Assembly: GCF_002917925.1 (NCBI RefSeq)
Contig: NZ_PPFE01000004.1
Coordinates: forward strand, 310,001 to 374,000
Origin: Roseovarius confluentis
Lineage (GTDB): Bacteria; Pseudomonadota; Alphaproteobacteria; Rhodobacterales; Rhodobacteraceae
Direction: 5' to 3'
Length of the DNA: 64,000 nt
Part shown: in pieces, positions 56,291 to 64,000 of the stretch
How positions within the stretch are numbered: position 1 is the first letter of the stretch
How the letters are laid out: every line of letters begins with the position of its first letter
The notes under the pieces: generated by a model
Told to the model about the DNA's origin: nothing
Database searches by the model: none
Seen by the model: the letters and a program-made list of their open reading frames with translations, nothing else
Program-made: the position numbers and the translations under genes

Positions 56291-56415
56291 ACACAGGTTT
56301 GATTGATTGGGGCCAGCCCGAACGCAGAACCCAATGGGGGCCAACCCCCAAACACAGGTTTAATTGGGGGCCAGCCCCCAACCCCCCCCCGGGATATTCA
56401 CGGCCAGAGGAAAGG
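56291..56415 (+). repeat. Tandem GGGGGCC/GGCCCCC-rich repeat with C9 run and family D motif
   Basis: ACACAGGTTTGATTGATTGG then GGCCAGCCC (56291-56319) is repeated as ACACAGGTTTAATTGGGGGC then CAGCCCC (56352-56378). Between them is a GGGGGCCAACCCCC palindrome. A run of nine C follows (about 56382-56390) and then GGGATATTC-ACGGCCAGAGGAAAGG (family D, 56391-56415). It lies between ridA and aroA. Confidence 0.7.
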
Positions 56416-56478
56416 CGTGATGGACGCTGACCGGGGGCTGCGCTATCAGCGGGACAAGTGTTGAAAGAAGGATGTCCG

Positions 56479-57825
56479 ATGTCTGGTCATGGCGCGCCCG
56501 TTCCGATGCAATCCAGCCTGTCCTCAGGCCTGAAAGGCGAGGCGCATGTGCCCGGCGACAAGTCGATCTCGCATCGCAGCCTGATCCTTGGGGCGCTCAG
56601 CGTGGGCGAGACCGTGGTGACCGGCCTGCTGGAGGGTGAGGACGTGCTGGACACGGCCAAGGCCATGCGGGCGATGGGCGCGGATGTGGAGCGAGACGCG
56701 GACGGCGTCTGGCACGTGCACGGGGTGGGGGTCGGCGGCTTTGCCGAACCGGGCCACGTGATCGACTGTGGCAATTCGGGGACCGGCGTGCGGCTGATCA
56801 TGGGGGCGATGGCGACCTCGCCCATCACCGCGACGTTCACCGGGGATGCCAGTCTGAACGGCCGGCCCATGGCACGGGTGACCGACCCGCTGGCGCTGTT
56901 CGGTGCGCGCGCCGTCGGACGCGAGGGCGGGCGGCTGCCGATGACGATTGTGGGCGCGCGGGAGCCGGTGCCGGTGCGCTACGCGGTGCCGGTGCCGTCG
57001 GCGCAGGTGAAATCGGCCGTGCTGCTGGCGGGGTTGAACGCGCCGGGGCAGACCGTGGTGATCGAGGCGGAGGCGACGCGTGATCATACCGAGCGGATGC
57101 TGGCCGGGTTCGGGGCCGAGATCTCGACCGAGGTCACCGAGGAGGGCCGCGTCATCACACTGTCCGGGCAGCCCGAGTTGACGCCTCAGACCATTGTCGT
57201 GCCGCGCGACCCGTCGAGCGCGGCTTTCCCGGTTTGTGCGGCGTTTATCACCGAAGGGTCGGACGTGCTGGTGCCCAATATCGGGCTGAACCCGACGCGG
57301 GCGGGGCTGTTCACCACGCTGCGCGAGATGGGCGCGGACCTGACCTATGAGAATGAGCGCGAGGAAGGCGGCGAGCCGGTGGCGGACCTGCGGGCGCGCT
57401 TTTCGCCTGGCATGCAGGGCATCGAGGTGCCGCCCGAGCGCGCGGCGAGCATGATCGACGAATACCCGGTGTTGTCGGTCGTTGCGGCCTGCGCGACGGG
57501 GCGGACGGTGATGCGCGGGGTCAAGGAACTGCGCGTCAAGGAAAGCGACCGGATCGACGCGATGGCCGCGGGGCTGCGCGCCTGTGGCGTGACGGTCGAG
57601 GAGGGCGAGGACTGGTGGATCGTCGAAGGCATGGGCGCGGGTGGCGTGCCGGGCGGTGCGACCTGTGCCAGCCACCTGGATCACCGGATCGCCATGTCTT
57701 TCCTGGTGCTGGGGCTGGCGTCCAAAGCGCCCGTAAGCGTTGATGATGGCGGGCCGATCGCCACGTCCTTTCCGGTATTCGAGACGCTGATGACCGCGCT
57801 GGGGGCAAAGATCAGGCGCGTCTGA
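56479..57825 (+). CDS. aroA: 3-phosphoshikimate 1-carboxyvinyltransferase (EPSP synthase)
   Basis: 448-residue enzyme of the shikimate pathway. [17 protein letters not shown] (N-terminus), [35 protein letters not shown] and [13 protein letters not shown] are class II-like, resembling the Agrobacterium CP4 type. The residue equivalent to Ala100 of CP4 is Gly here. The start at 56479 has AAGGA six bases upstream; a GTG 21 bases earlier is the alternative. Confidence 0.96.
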   Translation: MSGHGAPVPMQSSLSSGLKGEAHVPGDKSISHRSLILGALSVGETVVTGLLEGEDVLDTAKAMRAMGADVERDADGVWHVHGVGVGGFAEPGHVIDCGNSGTGVRLIMGAMATSPITATFTGDASLNGRPMARVTDPLALFGARAVGREGGRLPMTIVGAREPVPVRYAVPVPSAQVKSAVLLAGLNAPGQTVVIEAEATRDHTERMLAGFGAEISTEVTEEGRVITLSGQPELTPQTIVVPRDPSSAAFPVCAAFITEGSDVLVPNIGLNPTRAGLFTTLREMGADLTYENEREEGGEPVADLRARFSPGMQGIEVPPERAASMIDEYPVLSVVAACATGRTVMRGVKELRVKESDRIDAMAAGLRACGVTVEEGEDWWIVEGMGAGGVPGGATCASHLDHRIAMSFLVLGLASKAPVSVDDGGPIATSFPVFETLMTALGAKIRRV

Positions 57826-57837
57826 GCCAGAAGCCGG

Positions 57838-57888
57838 AGATTATTCGTACGAATAATCTTTGGCGGCGAAAATTCGTATGAATTTTCG
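57838..57888. repeat. Two adjacent AT-rich palindromes after aroA
   Basis: A perfect 22-bp palindrome at 57838-57859 (half-site AGATTATTCGT, then its complement), and a 9-bp-arm inverted repeat CGAAAATTC (57867-57875) and GAATTTTCG (57880-57888) with a GTAT centre. It resembles the pair at 14860-14904. Confidence 0.65.
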
Positions 57889-57988
57889 GGGTCGCGGGCG
57901 TGCCAGATTCTGCCGGTCGCAGGCTTTCGGCGGCGCGGGAAAGCGGTATGGTGCCGCTGGGACGTGCTTTGGCCAAAGGCGATGCAAG

Positions 57989-60031
57989 ATGAACGAGACC
58001 GATCCACTGGTGGTATTCACGCCCTCGGGCAAGCGCGGGCGGTTCCCGAAAGGCACGCCGGTGCTGACCGCGGCCCGGCAGTTGGGTGTCGACCTCGACT
58101 CGGTCTGTGGCGGGCGGGGGATATGCTCCAAGTGCCAGATCACGCCCGGCTATGGCGAGTTTTCCAAGCACGGCGTGACCGTGCATCAGGGCGCGCTGTC
58201 GGAGTGGAACGCGGTCGAGGAGCGCTATGATCAGAAGCGTGGGCTGAAGGCGGGGCGGCGGCTGGGCTGCCAGGCGCAGGTGATGGGCGACATCGTGATC
58301 GACGTGCCGCCGGAAAGCCAGGTGCACAAGCAGGTGGTGCGCAAGGCGGCCTCGGCCCGCGTGATCCAGATGGACCCGGCGACTCGGCTGTATTTCGTCG
58401 AGGTGGACGAGCCGGACATGCACGAGCCGACGGGCGACCTGGAGCGGCTGGAGCGGGCGCTGCGCGAACAGTGGGAGATCCCCGAGATCACCGCCGACCT
58501 GACGCTGCTGTCGAAGTTGCAGCCGGTGCTGCGCAAGGGCAAGTTCCAGGTGACCGTGGCGCTGCACCAGTCGCATCTGGACAGCGTGCCGCGGGTGATC
58601 GAGATCTGGCCGGGTCTGCACGAAAGCGGACTCTACGGGCTGGCGATCGACCTTGGATCGACCACGGTGGCGGCGCATCTGACCGATCTGGAAAGCGGCG
58701 AGGTGAAGGCCAGTTCCGGCATCATGAACCCGCAGATCCGGTTCGGCGAGGACCTGATGAGCCGGGTGAGCTATGCGATGATGAACCCCGGCGGCGACCA
58801 GGAGATGACCCGCGCGGTGCGTGAGGCGATCAACACGCTGGCCGAGGAAATCGCCAAGGAAGCCGAGATCGATCCGAGCCTGATCGTGGAGACGGTGTTT
58901 GTCTGCAACCCGGTGATGCATCACCTTCTGCTGGGGATCGACCCGGTGGAGTTGGGGCAGGCGCCGTTTGCGCTGGCCACGTCGGACAGCATGGCGCTGG
59001 AGGCACGGGAACTGGAGTTGAGCGCGATCAACACGCGGGCGCGGGTCTACGTACTGCCCTGCATTGCGGGGCACGTGGGCGCGGATTGTGCCGCCGTGGC
59101 GCTGAGCGAGGAGCCGGGGAAATCCGAGGATCTGGCGCTGATCGTGGATGTGGGCACCAATGCCGAGATCCTTTTGGGCGACAAGAGCCGGGTTCTGGCC
59201 TGTTCCTCGCCCACCGGCCCGGCCTTTGAAGGGGCGCAGATTTCCAGCGGGCAGCGGGCGGCGCCCGGCGCGATCGAGGCAATCCGGATCGACCCGGAGA
59301 CAAAAGAGCCGCGGTTCCGCGTGATCGGCTCGGAGAAGTGGTCGGACGAAGACGGCTTTGCCGAGGAAGTGGGCGCTGGCGGGATCACCGGCATCTGCGG
59401 GTCGGGCATCATCGAGGCGGTGGCCGAGCTGCGCATGGCGGGGCTGATGGATGAAAGCGGGCTGATCGGATCGGCCGAGGCGACCGGAACCGCGCGGATG
59501 GTGGCCGAGGGGCGGACGCATTCGTATCTCATCCATGACGCCACGGCCGAGGGTGGCCCGCGCATCACCGTGACGCAGGGTGACATCAGGGCGATCCAGC
59601 TGGCCAAGTCGGCGCTCTATGCCGGGGCGCGGTTGCTTATGGACGAGCGTGGCGTGGACAAGGTGGACCGCGTGGTGCTGGCCGGGGCCTTTGGTGCGCA
59701 TATCAGCGCCAAGCACGCGATGGTGCTGGGGATGATCCCCGATGTGCCGCTGGACAAGGTGACCAGTGCGGGCAACGCGGCAGGCACGGGCGCACGGATC
59801 GCGCTGTGCAACGTGGGCGCGCGGCGCGAGATCGAGCGGGTCGTGCGCGAGATCACCAAGGTCGAGACCGCCATCGAACCCAAGTTCCAGGAGCATTTCG
59901 TGGCCGCGAACGCCATTCCGCACAAGACCGACCCGTTCCCGGAACTGGCCAAGGTCGCGCCTTTGCCGAACCCGTCGTTCAATACCGGCGGCGGGGAAGA
60001 GGGCGGACGGCGCCGGCGGCGGCGCGGCTGA
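57989..60031 (+). CDS. 2Fe-2S / ASKHA corrinoid-activation protein (RamA/RACE-like)
   Basis: 680-residue protein of the reductive activator of corrinoid-dependent enzymes group. N-terminal ferredoxin domain with Cys40, Cys46, Cys49 (C-x5-C-x2-C) and Cys94 for a 2Fe-2S cluster. From about residue 215 an ASKHA/DUF4445 domain binds ATP (LAIDLGSTTVAAHLTDL, DVGTNAEILLGD, AGAFGAHISAK). Such proteins use ATP and a low-potential electron to reduce Co(II) corrinoid to Co(I). It ends in a basic tail GGRRRRRRG. No corrinoid protein is nearby. It sits between aroA and cmk. Confidence 0.88.
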   Translation: MNETDPLVVFTPSGKRGRFPKGTPVLTAARQLGVDLDSVCGGRGICSKCQITPGYGEFSKHGVTVHQGALSEWNAVEERYDQKRGLKAGRRLGCQAQVMGDIVIDVPPESQVHKQVVRKAASARVIQMDPATRLYFVEVDEPDMHEPTGDLERLERALREQWEIPEITADLTLLSKLQPVLRKGKFQVTVALHQSHLDSVPRVIEIWPGLHESGLYGLAIDLGSTTVAAHLTDLESGEVKASSGIMNPQIRFGEDLMSRVSYAMMNPGGDQEMTRAVREAINTLAEEIAKEAEIDPSLIVETVFVCNPVMHHLLLGIDPVELGQAPFALATSDSMALEARELELSAINTRARVYVLPCIAGHVGADCAAVALSEEPGKSEDLALIVDVGTNAEILLGDKSRVLACSSPTGPAFEGAQISSGQRAAPGAIEAIRIDPETKEPRFRVIGSEKWSDEDGFAEEVGAGGITGICGSGIIEAVAELRMAGLMDESGLIGSAEATGTARMVAEGRTHSYLIHDATAEGGPRITVTQGDIRAIQLAKSALYAGARLLMDERGVDKVDRVVLAGAFGAHISAKHAMVLGMIPDVPLDKVTSAGNAAGTGARIALCNVGARREIERVVREITKVETAIEPKFQEHFVAANAIPHKTDPFPELAKVAPLPNPSFNTGGGEEGGRRRRRRG

Positions 60032-60164
60032 GCCGACGGCAGACAAGGGATTGCGCGGCGGCGGGTGATTGCGCAGAGTAGGGCCATGGCCCCCGCGCGT
60101 CCGCTGCGGCGGCGTGTTTCTCATTTTCCTGCCCGACGTGGCGCAACTGATTGATCTGGCCGAT

Positions 60165-60734
60165 ATGACACCGAAATCCCTTTTGCTGCCCCTTTTCCTT
60201 GCAACCGCAGCGACGGCCCTGCCCGCGATGGCATGCCCGGGCGCCGAGGCGCTAGAAACCGGCGTGGTGTTCGAGACCCGCGACGGGATGACCGAGACGC
60301 ACCGGCGCTTTGCCCCGGAACAAATCCTGATCCAGACCGAGTTTCCCGACGGCTCGGGGTCGGTCCTGGAGACGCGGCACGGGCTTTACCTGGCCAGTTC
60401 GACACCGATCGAGGACGGGGTCGTGAGGGTCGGACAGAAGGATGTCTTCGCCAGTTACGCCGATCTGGAGGAGTGGGACGAACCCCGTCCCGACGCGGAA
60501 TGGCGCAACGACAGCAGCGGCGGGGGAACAGCGACATCGGGGCCGATGACGACGATCGAGCTGGGAGCTTGCGCCTATCCGGCCTTCGAGATCGACCTGA
60601 CCTTCAACGACGACCCGACCTATACCGAGCGCTATCATTACCTGCCGGAAATGGGGGTCGGCCTGTTGGTGGCCAGCACGTTGGACGGGGACGTGGAAAC
60701 CTATACCTACACAGGGGTGCGGGCGGCCGAATGA
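60165..60734 (+). CDS. Exported hypothetical protein
   Basis: 189 residues with a signal peptide (MTPKSLLLPLFLATAATALP, AMA) and a beta-rich mature part: VVFETRDGMTETHRRFAPEQ, SGSVLETRHGLYLASSTPIE and YLPEMGVGLLVASTLDGDVE. No family recognised. The start at 60165 is chosen because it begins the signal peptide. It lies in front of the tRNA gene. Confidence 0.72.
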   Translation: MTPKSLLLPLFLATAATALPAMACPGAEALETGVVFETRDGMTETHRRFAPEQILIQTEFPDGSGSVLETRHGLYLASSTPIEDGVVRVGQKDVFASYADLEEWDEPRPDAEWRNDSSGGGTATSGPMTTIELGACAYPAFEIDLTFNDDPTYTERYHYLPEMGVGLLVASTLDGDVETYTYTGVRAAE

Positions 60735-60798
60735 GGCGGTGCTGCGCCGAATCCGTCTTGACCGGGGACAACCGGCATCATACCTAGCGGTCGCGCAG

Positions 60799-60872
60799 GC
60801 GGGTATGATGTAATGGTAGCCTGTCAGCTTCCCAAGCTGAACGCGCGGGTTCGATTCCCGCTACCCGCTCCA
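60799..60872 (+). tRNA. glyU: tRNA-Gly (anticodon CCC)
   Basis: 74 bases. Acceptor stem GCGGGTA (60799-60805) and TACCCGC (60862-60868), anticodon stem around TTCCCAA with CCC as anticodon, T-loop GGTTCGATTCC, and an encoded 3' CCA (60870-60872). Decodes GGG. Confidence 0.98.
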
Positions 60873-60913
60873 AGCCTCATCACCACACGATCAGCGAATG
60901 ACCGGCGCGCGGA

Positions 60914-61177
60914 CTAGCGCGTATGGGCGTCCGGCTGGGCATCACCGGCATCAGTGGTGGCATGTTCGTGGTCGATGGTCAGGAACATGCCCGCGGACAT
61001 CAGGAACCCCGCCAGCAGGACCACCTCGGCGAAGGGCAGGCCGGACAAGAGCCCCTGGCCCCAGGCGCGGCGCACGAACGGGCGCGAGCGTCGCCTCGGT
61101 GCGGGAGGTCCAAGCTGGATTGCGGGTGTATCCGTTGATTGATCGTTACTCATGGTTTTGGCAGCATCACTTTTCAT
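60914..61177 (-). CDS. Small membrane protein
   Basis: 87 residues: acidic/polar N-terminus, basic PRRRSRPFVRRAWGQ then one or two hydrophobic helices (LLSGLPFAEVVLLAGFLMSA), and a His-rich tail. Start at 61177 (MKSDAAKT, GAG upstream) or 61153 (MSNDQST). No family recognised. Confidence 0.6.
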   Translation of the reverse strand: MKSDAAKTMSNDQSTDTPAIQLGPPAPRRRSRPFVRRAWGQGLLSGLPFAEVVLLAGFLMSAGMFLTIDHEHATTDAGDAQPDAHTR

Positions 61178-61335
61178 AGGCTCGATGTGGGCTTGAAAGA
61201 CGCCAGGAATAGGGAGGATTTGCCTTTTTCTTGCCGTACTGGGGTGTTTTGACCCATAAAGCCGGGCGGAATACGGAAACAGAGTGTTCGCGGGCGTATC
61301 GTGCGCGCGGCGGGCTGAACAAGGCAGGGCAGAAG

Positions 61336-61950
61336 ATGGGTTTCACGGTTGCGATCGACGGGCCGGCGGCGGCGGGCAAGGGCACGGTCGCGCGTGCGGT
61401 GGCCAAGCGGTTCGGGTTCGCGCACCTGGACACAGGGCTGCTGTACCGCGCGACGGGACGGCGGACGCTGGACGGGACCGAGCCGGTGGATGCCGCGCGC
61501 GCGTTGACGGCCGAGGACCTTGAAGCGGACGACCTGCGCTCTGCCGAGGTGGGACAGGCCGCCAGCCGGGTGGCCGCGGTGCCCGAAGTGCGCGCCGCGC
61601 TGGTGGAGTTTCAGCGCGCCTTCGCGGCCCGGGCGGGCGGCGCGGTCTTGGACGGGCGCGATATCGGGACGGTGATCTGCCCCGACGCCAACGTGAAGCT
61701 GTTCGTGACGGCAAGCGACGACGTGCGCGCACAACGGCGGCTGGAAGAACTGGTGAGCAAGGGGGCCGAGACGACCTATGACGAGGTTCTGGCCGACCTG
61801 CGCCAGCGCGACGAACGCGACTCGGCGCGGGCCACGGCGCCGCTGAAGCCCGCATCTGACGCGATATTGCTGGACACGACGGCATTGTCGATCGAAGGCG
61901 CGGTCGAAGCGGCCTGTGCCGAGGTCGCGCGGGTGCGTGCGGTGCTGTGA
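61336..61950 (+). CDS. cmk: Cytidylate kinase
   Basis: 204-residue (d)CMP kinase. P-loop [13 protein letters not shown] (residues 7-19), DTGLLYR, and the lid-type [11 protein letters not shown]. Short form typical of alphaproteobacteria. GGGCAGAAG precedes the ATG. The 3' end overlaps the next gene by 4 bp (GTGA). Confidence 0.95.
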   Translation: MGFTVAIDGPAAAGKGTVARAVAKRFGFAHLDTGLLYRATGRRTLDGTEPVDAARALTAEDLEADDLRSAEVGQAASRVAAVPEVRAALVEFQRAFAARAGGAVLDGRDIGTVICPDANVKLFVTASDDVRAQRRLEELVSKGAETTYDEVLADLRQRDERDSARATAPLKPASDAILLDTTALSIEGAVEAACAEVARVRAVL

Positions 61951-62279
61951 CGGCGACCATCACCTTTCACCGCGGTGGCGGATGGATGGACAGGTTCCGG
62001 GCCTACCGGCTGATCGTGACCGGCGAGGAGATCGGGCACATCAAGGGCAACAGCCAGTTGAGTGTCGAGGTGGCGGCGACCCAGCATACGCTGAGAGCCA
62101 CGATTGACTGGTGTGCCAGCAACATCCTTTACGTCGACCTGTCGGCGGGCGGCGAGGTGCATGTGGAGGTGTCTAACCCCAACGGGCCGTTCAAAGGCCA
62201 AAGCGTGATGCGCCGGACGCCGGGCGCGTACCTGCAGCTGCGGCTGCTGGAGAAGGCCGAAGGGCACGAAACCCCTTGA
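61947..62279 (+). CDS. Hypothetical protein coupled to cmk
   Basis: 110-residue cytoplasmic protein, GTG start overlapping the cmk stop. Beta-rich: [40 protein letters not shown] and [12 protein letters not shown]. The pattern of strands with a conserved W-C-x-S-N resembles small bacterial proteins that modulate membrane or ribosome assembly, but I do not recognise a family. Expressed with cmk. Confidence 0.7.
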   Translation: MTATITFHRGGGWMDRFRAYRLIVTGEEIGHIKGNSQLSVEVAATQHTLRATIDWCASNILYVDLSAGGEVHVEVSNPNGPFKGQSVMRRTPGAYLQLRLLEKAEGHETP

Positions 62280-62351
62280 TTGTCATGGCCGAGCGGGCTA
62301 TAGCGCCCCTCGTCGACAAGGCGGAACCGCCGCAGAGCATTGAGAGCGAGC

Positions 62352-62380
62352 AGGGTCGGGAATACCGGCCCTCTTTGTTT
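62352..62380 (+). terminator. Terminator between cmk unit and rpsA
   Basis: AGGGTCGG (62352-62359) and CCGGCCCT (62365-62372), 8-bp arms with a G-T pair and 5-base loop, followed by CTTTGTTTT. It could also be an attenuator in the rpsA leader. Confidence 0.7.
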
Positions 62381-62479
62381 TGCGTATATGAGGCGGCCCG
62401 TCTGACCAACGAAACCCTGAAGACCGGCGGAGACAACCGCGCGGCCGGACACAACGAAACGTTAGGATTGAAACGCCAC

Positions 62480-64000
62480 ATGGCTCAAAACGCATCGATG
62501 GAGGAATTCGAGGCCCTCCTTAATGAAAGCCTCGAAATGGACACGCCCCAAGAGGGATCGGTTGTCAAAGGCAAGGTCATCGCGGTTGAAGCGGGACAAG
62601 CCATCATCGACGTCGGCTACAAGATGGAAGGCCGCGTCGAACTCAAGGAATTCGCAAATCCCGGTGAAGCGCCCGAAATCGAAGTGGGCGACGAGGTCGA
62701 AGTGTTCCTGCGCTCGGCAGAGAACGCCCGTGGCGAAGCCGTCATTTCCCGTGAAATGGCCCGCCGCGAGGAAGCCTGGGACCGCCTGGAAAAAGCATAC
62801 GCAGACGACGCGCGCGTCGAAGGCGCGATCTTTGGCCGGGTCAAGGGCGGTTTCACCGTCGATCTGGGCGGCGCCGTGGCGTTCCTGCCCGGTTCTCAGG
62901 TCGATGTGCGCCCCGTGCGCGATGCCGGCCCGCTGATGGGTCTCAAGCAGCCCTTCCAGATCCTGAAAATGGACCGCCGCCGCGGCAACATCGTTGTGTC
63001 GCGCCGTGCCATCCTGGAAGAGAGCCGCGCCGAGCAGCGTGCGGAAGTCATCGGCAACCTGACCGAAGGCCAGGCCGTGGACGGCGTGGTCAAGAACATC
63101 ACCGAATACGGGGCCTTCGTGGACCTGGGCGGTGTCGACGGCCTGCTGCACGTGACCGACATGGCATGGCGCCGTGTGAACCACCCCTCCGAGATCCTGA
63201 ACATCGGCGAGACCGTCAAGGTCCAGGTGATCAAGATCAACAAGGAAACCCACCGCATCAGCCTGGGCATGAAACAGCTGCAGGACGATCCGTGGGATCT
63301 GGTTGCTGCCAAGTACCCGCTGGAATCGGTGCATACCGGCCGTGTCACGAACATCACCGACTACGGTGCGTTTGTTGAGCTGGAACCCGGTGTCGAGGGC
63401 CTGGTGCACGTCTCGGAAATGTCCTGGACCAAGAAGAACGTGCATCCCGGCAAGATCGTGTCCACCTCCCAGGAGGTCGAGGTCATGGTGCTGGAGATCG
63501 ACCAGGCCAAGCGCCGCGTGTCGCTGGGCCTCAAGCAGACCATGCGCAACCCGTGGGAAGTGTTCGCGGAAACCCATCCCGAGGGCACCGAGGTCGAGGG
63601 CGAGGTCAAGAACATCACCGAGTTCGGCCTGTTCATCGGCCTGGAAGGCGACATCGACGGCATGGTCCACCTCAGCGACCTCAGCTGGGACGAACGCGGC
63701 GAAGACGCGATCCAGAGCTACAAGAAGGGCGACGTCGTGCAGGCGGTCGTTTCCGAAGTGGACGTGGAGAAAGAGCGTATCTCGCTGTCGATCAAGAACC
63801 TGGGCGGCGACAAGTTCGCCGAGGCCGTGGGCGGCGTGAAGCGCGGCTCGATCATCACCGTCGAGGTCACCTCGATCGAGGATGGCGGCATCGAGGTGGA
63901 ATACGAAGGCATGAAATCCTTCATCCGCCGCTCCGACCTGTCGCGTGACCGTTCCGAACAGCGCCCCGAGCGTTTCTCGGTCGGTGACAAGGTCGACGTG
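62480..64000 (+). CDS. rpsA: 30S ribosomal protein S1, N-terminal part (cut by window edge)
   Basis: 507 codons read from ATG 62480 to the right edge without a stop; usual length is about 560. Successive S1 (OB-fold) domains are seen, e.g. KGKVIAVEAGQAIIDVGYKM, GVVKNITEYGAFVDLGGVDG, GRVTNITDYGAFVELEPGVE and GEVKNITEFGLFIGLEGDID. S1 binds mRNA to start translation. Sequence begins MAQNASMEEFEALLNESLEM as in relatives. Preceded by a leader with a terminator-like hairpin. Confidence 0.97.
   Translation, partial: MAQNASMEEFEALLNESLEMDTPQEGSVVKGKVIAVEAGQAIIDVGYKMEGRVELKEFANPGEAPEIEVGDEVEVFLRSAENARGEAVISREMARREEAWDRLEKAYADDARVEGAIFGRVKGGFTVDLGGAVAFLPGSQVDVRPVRDAGPLMGLKQPFQILKMDRRRGNIVVSRRAILEESRAEQRAEVIGNLTEGQAVDGVVKNITEYGAFVDLGGVDGLLHVTDMAWRRVNHPSEILNIGETVKVQVIKINKETHRISLGMKQLQDDPWDLVAAKYPLESVHTGRVTNITDYGAFVELEPGVEGLVHVSEMSWTKKNVHPGKIVSTSQEVEVMVLEIDQAKRRVSLGLKQTMRNPWEVFAETHPEGTEVEGEVKNITEFGLFIGLEGDIDGMVHLSDLSWDERGEDAIQSYKKGDVVQAVVSEVDVEKERISLSIKNLGGDKFAEAVGGVKRGSIITVEVTSIEDGGIEVEYEGMKSFIRRSDLSRDRSEQRPERFSVGDKVDV

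Noticed and set aside
56380..56392. C9 run as a programmed frameshift or phase-variation site of aroA
   Set aside because: It lies upstream of the start codon and outside any recognised frame.
57812..60124. 770-codon frame antisense to the corrinoid-activation gene
   Set aside because: Shadow frame, typical of high-GC DNA.

Overview
The window is a compact, high-GC stretch of bacterial chromosome that reads as an alphaproteobacterium of the order Rhodobacterales (Roseobacter-like). Reasons: the aroA ... cmk-rpsA order, UbiK, DUF1150, YcgN, PhnM and MeaB proteins of alphaproteobacterial type, HrcA/CIRCE control of groESL, and short palindromic intergenic repeats of a kind I recall from marine Rhodobacteraceae. 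No phage, transposase, CRISPR array, rRNA operon or origin was seen. About 70 protein genes and one tRNA fill nearly all of it. The left edge cuts atpD and the right edge cuts rpsA.

Layout. 1-3 kb: end of the ATP synthase operon (atpD, atpC), an H-type lectin-fold gene, and prs. 3-17.5 kb: small metabolic genes, with tight reverse-strand runs ribF-ycgN-threonine aldolase and lipase-phnM, purEK, DUF1150/hsp20, a membrane hydroxylase, a trans-sulfuration PLP enzyme and two EamA transporters. 18.7-24.1 kb: argD-argF, gnd, PiT phosphate transporter. 24.1-30.4 kb: Nudix hydrolase, HrpB helicase, DUF3108 protein, MeaB, TraB/GumN protein. 30.5-32.8 kb: groESL with a CIRCE operator. 33-39 kb: an accessory-looking block with a Hint-domain gene of doubtful 5' end, a flavin reductase, a family-10 glycosyltransferase, a MarR(EPS-type)-ATP sulfurylase-APS kinase fusion with a perfect palindrome just upstream, and a LysR regulator. 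39.5-47.9 kb: trxB/Lrp divergent pair, small secreted proteins, an XRE regulator, a second Hint protein, a 42-residue protein, and the overlapping lgt-midA-pgeF run with divergent ubiK. 48-55 kb: YbjN, proC-csaA-hydroxyacid dehydrogenase, ExoD, a KAS III-like enzyme, tdk. 55-64 kb: RidA, aroA, a large 2Fe-2S/ASKHA corrinoid-activation protein, tRNA-Gly(CCC), cmk and rpsA.

How genes work together. Several runs are clearly co-translated, with 4-bp or similar overlaps (ribF/ycgN, phnM/lipase, purE/purK, lgt/midA/pgeF, proC/csaA/dehydrogenase, cmk/61947). The most unusual unit is the MarR-Sat-CysC protein. It joins a DNA-binding domain of the exopolysaccharide-associated MarR type to the enzyme that makes PAPS, the sulfate donor. 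It sits beside a GT10 glycosyltransferase and carries a 20-bp palindrome upstream of its start codon, which suggests a self-regulated sulfation module. The other recurrent theme is a set of short palindromic repeats scattered between genes. One of them supplies a stop codon and another lies inside a degraded-looking reading frame.
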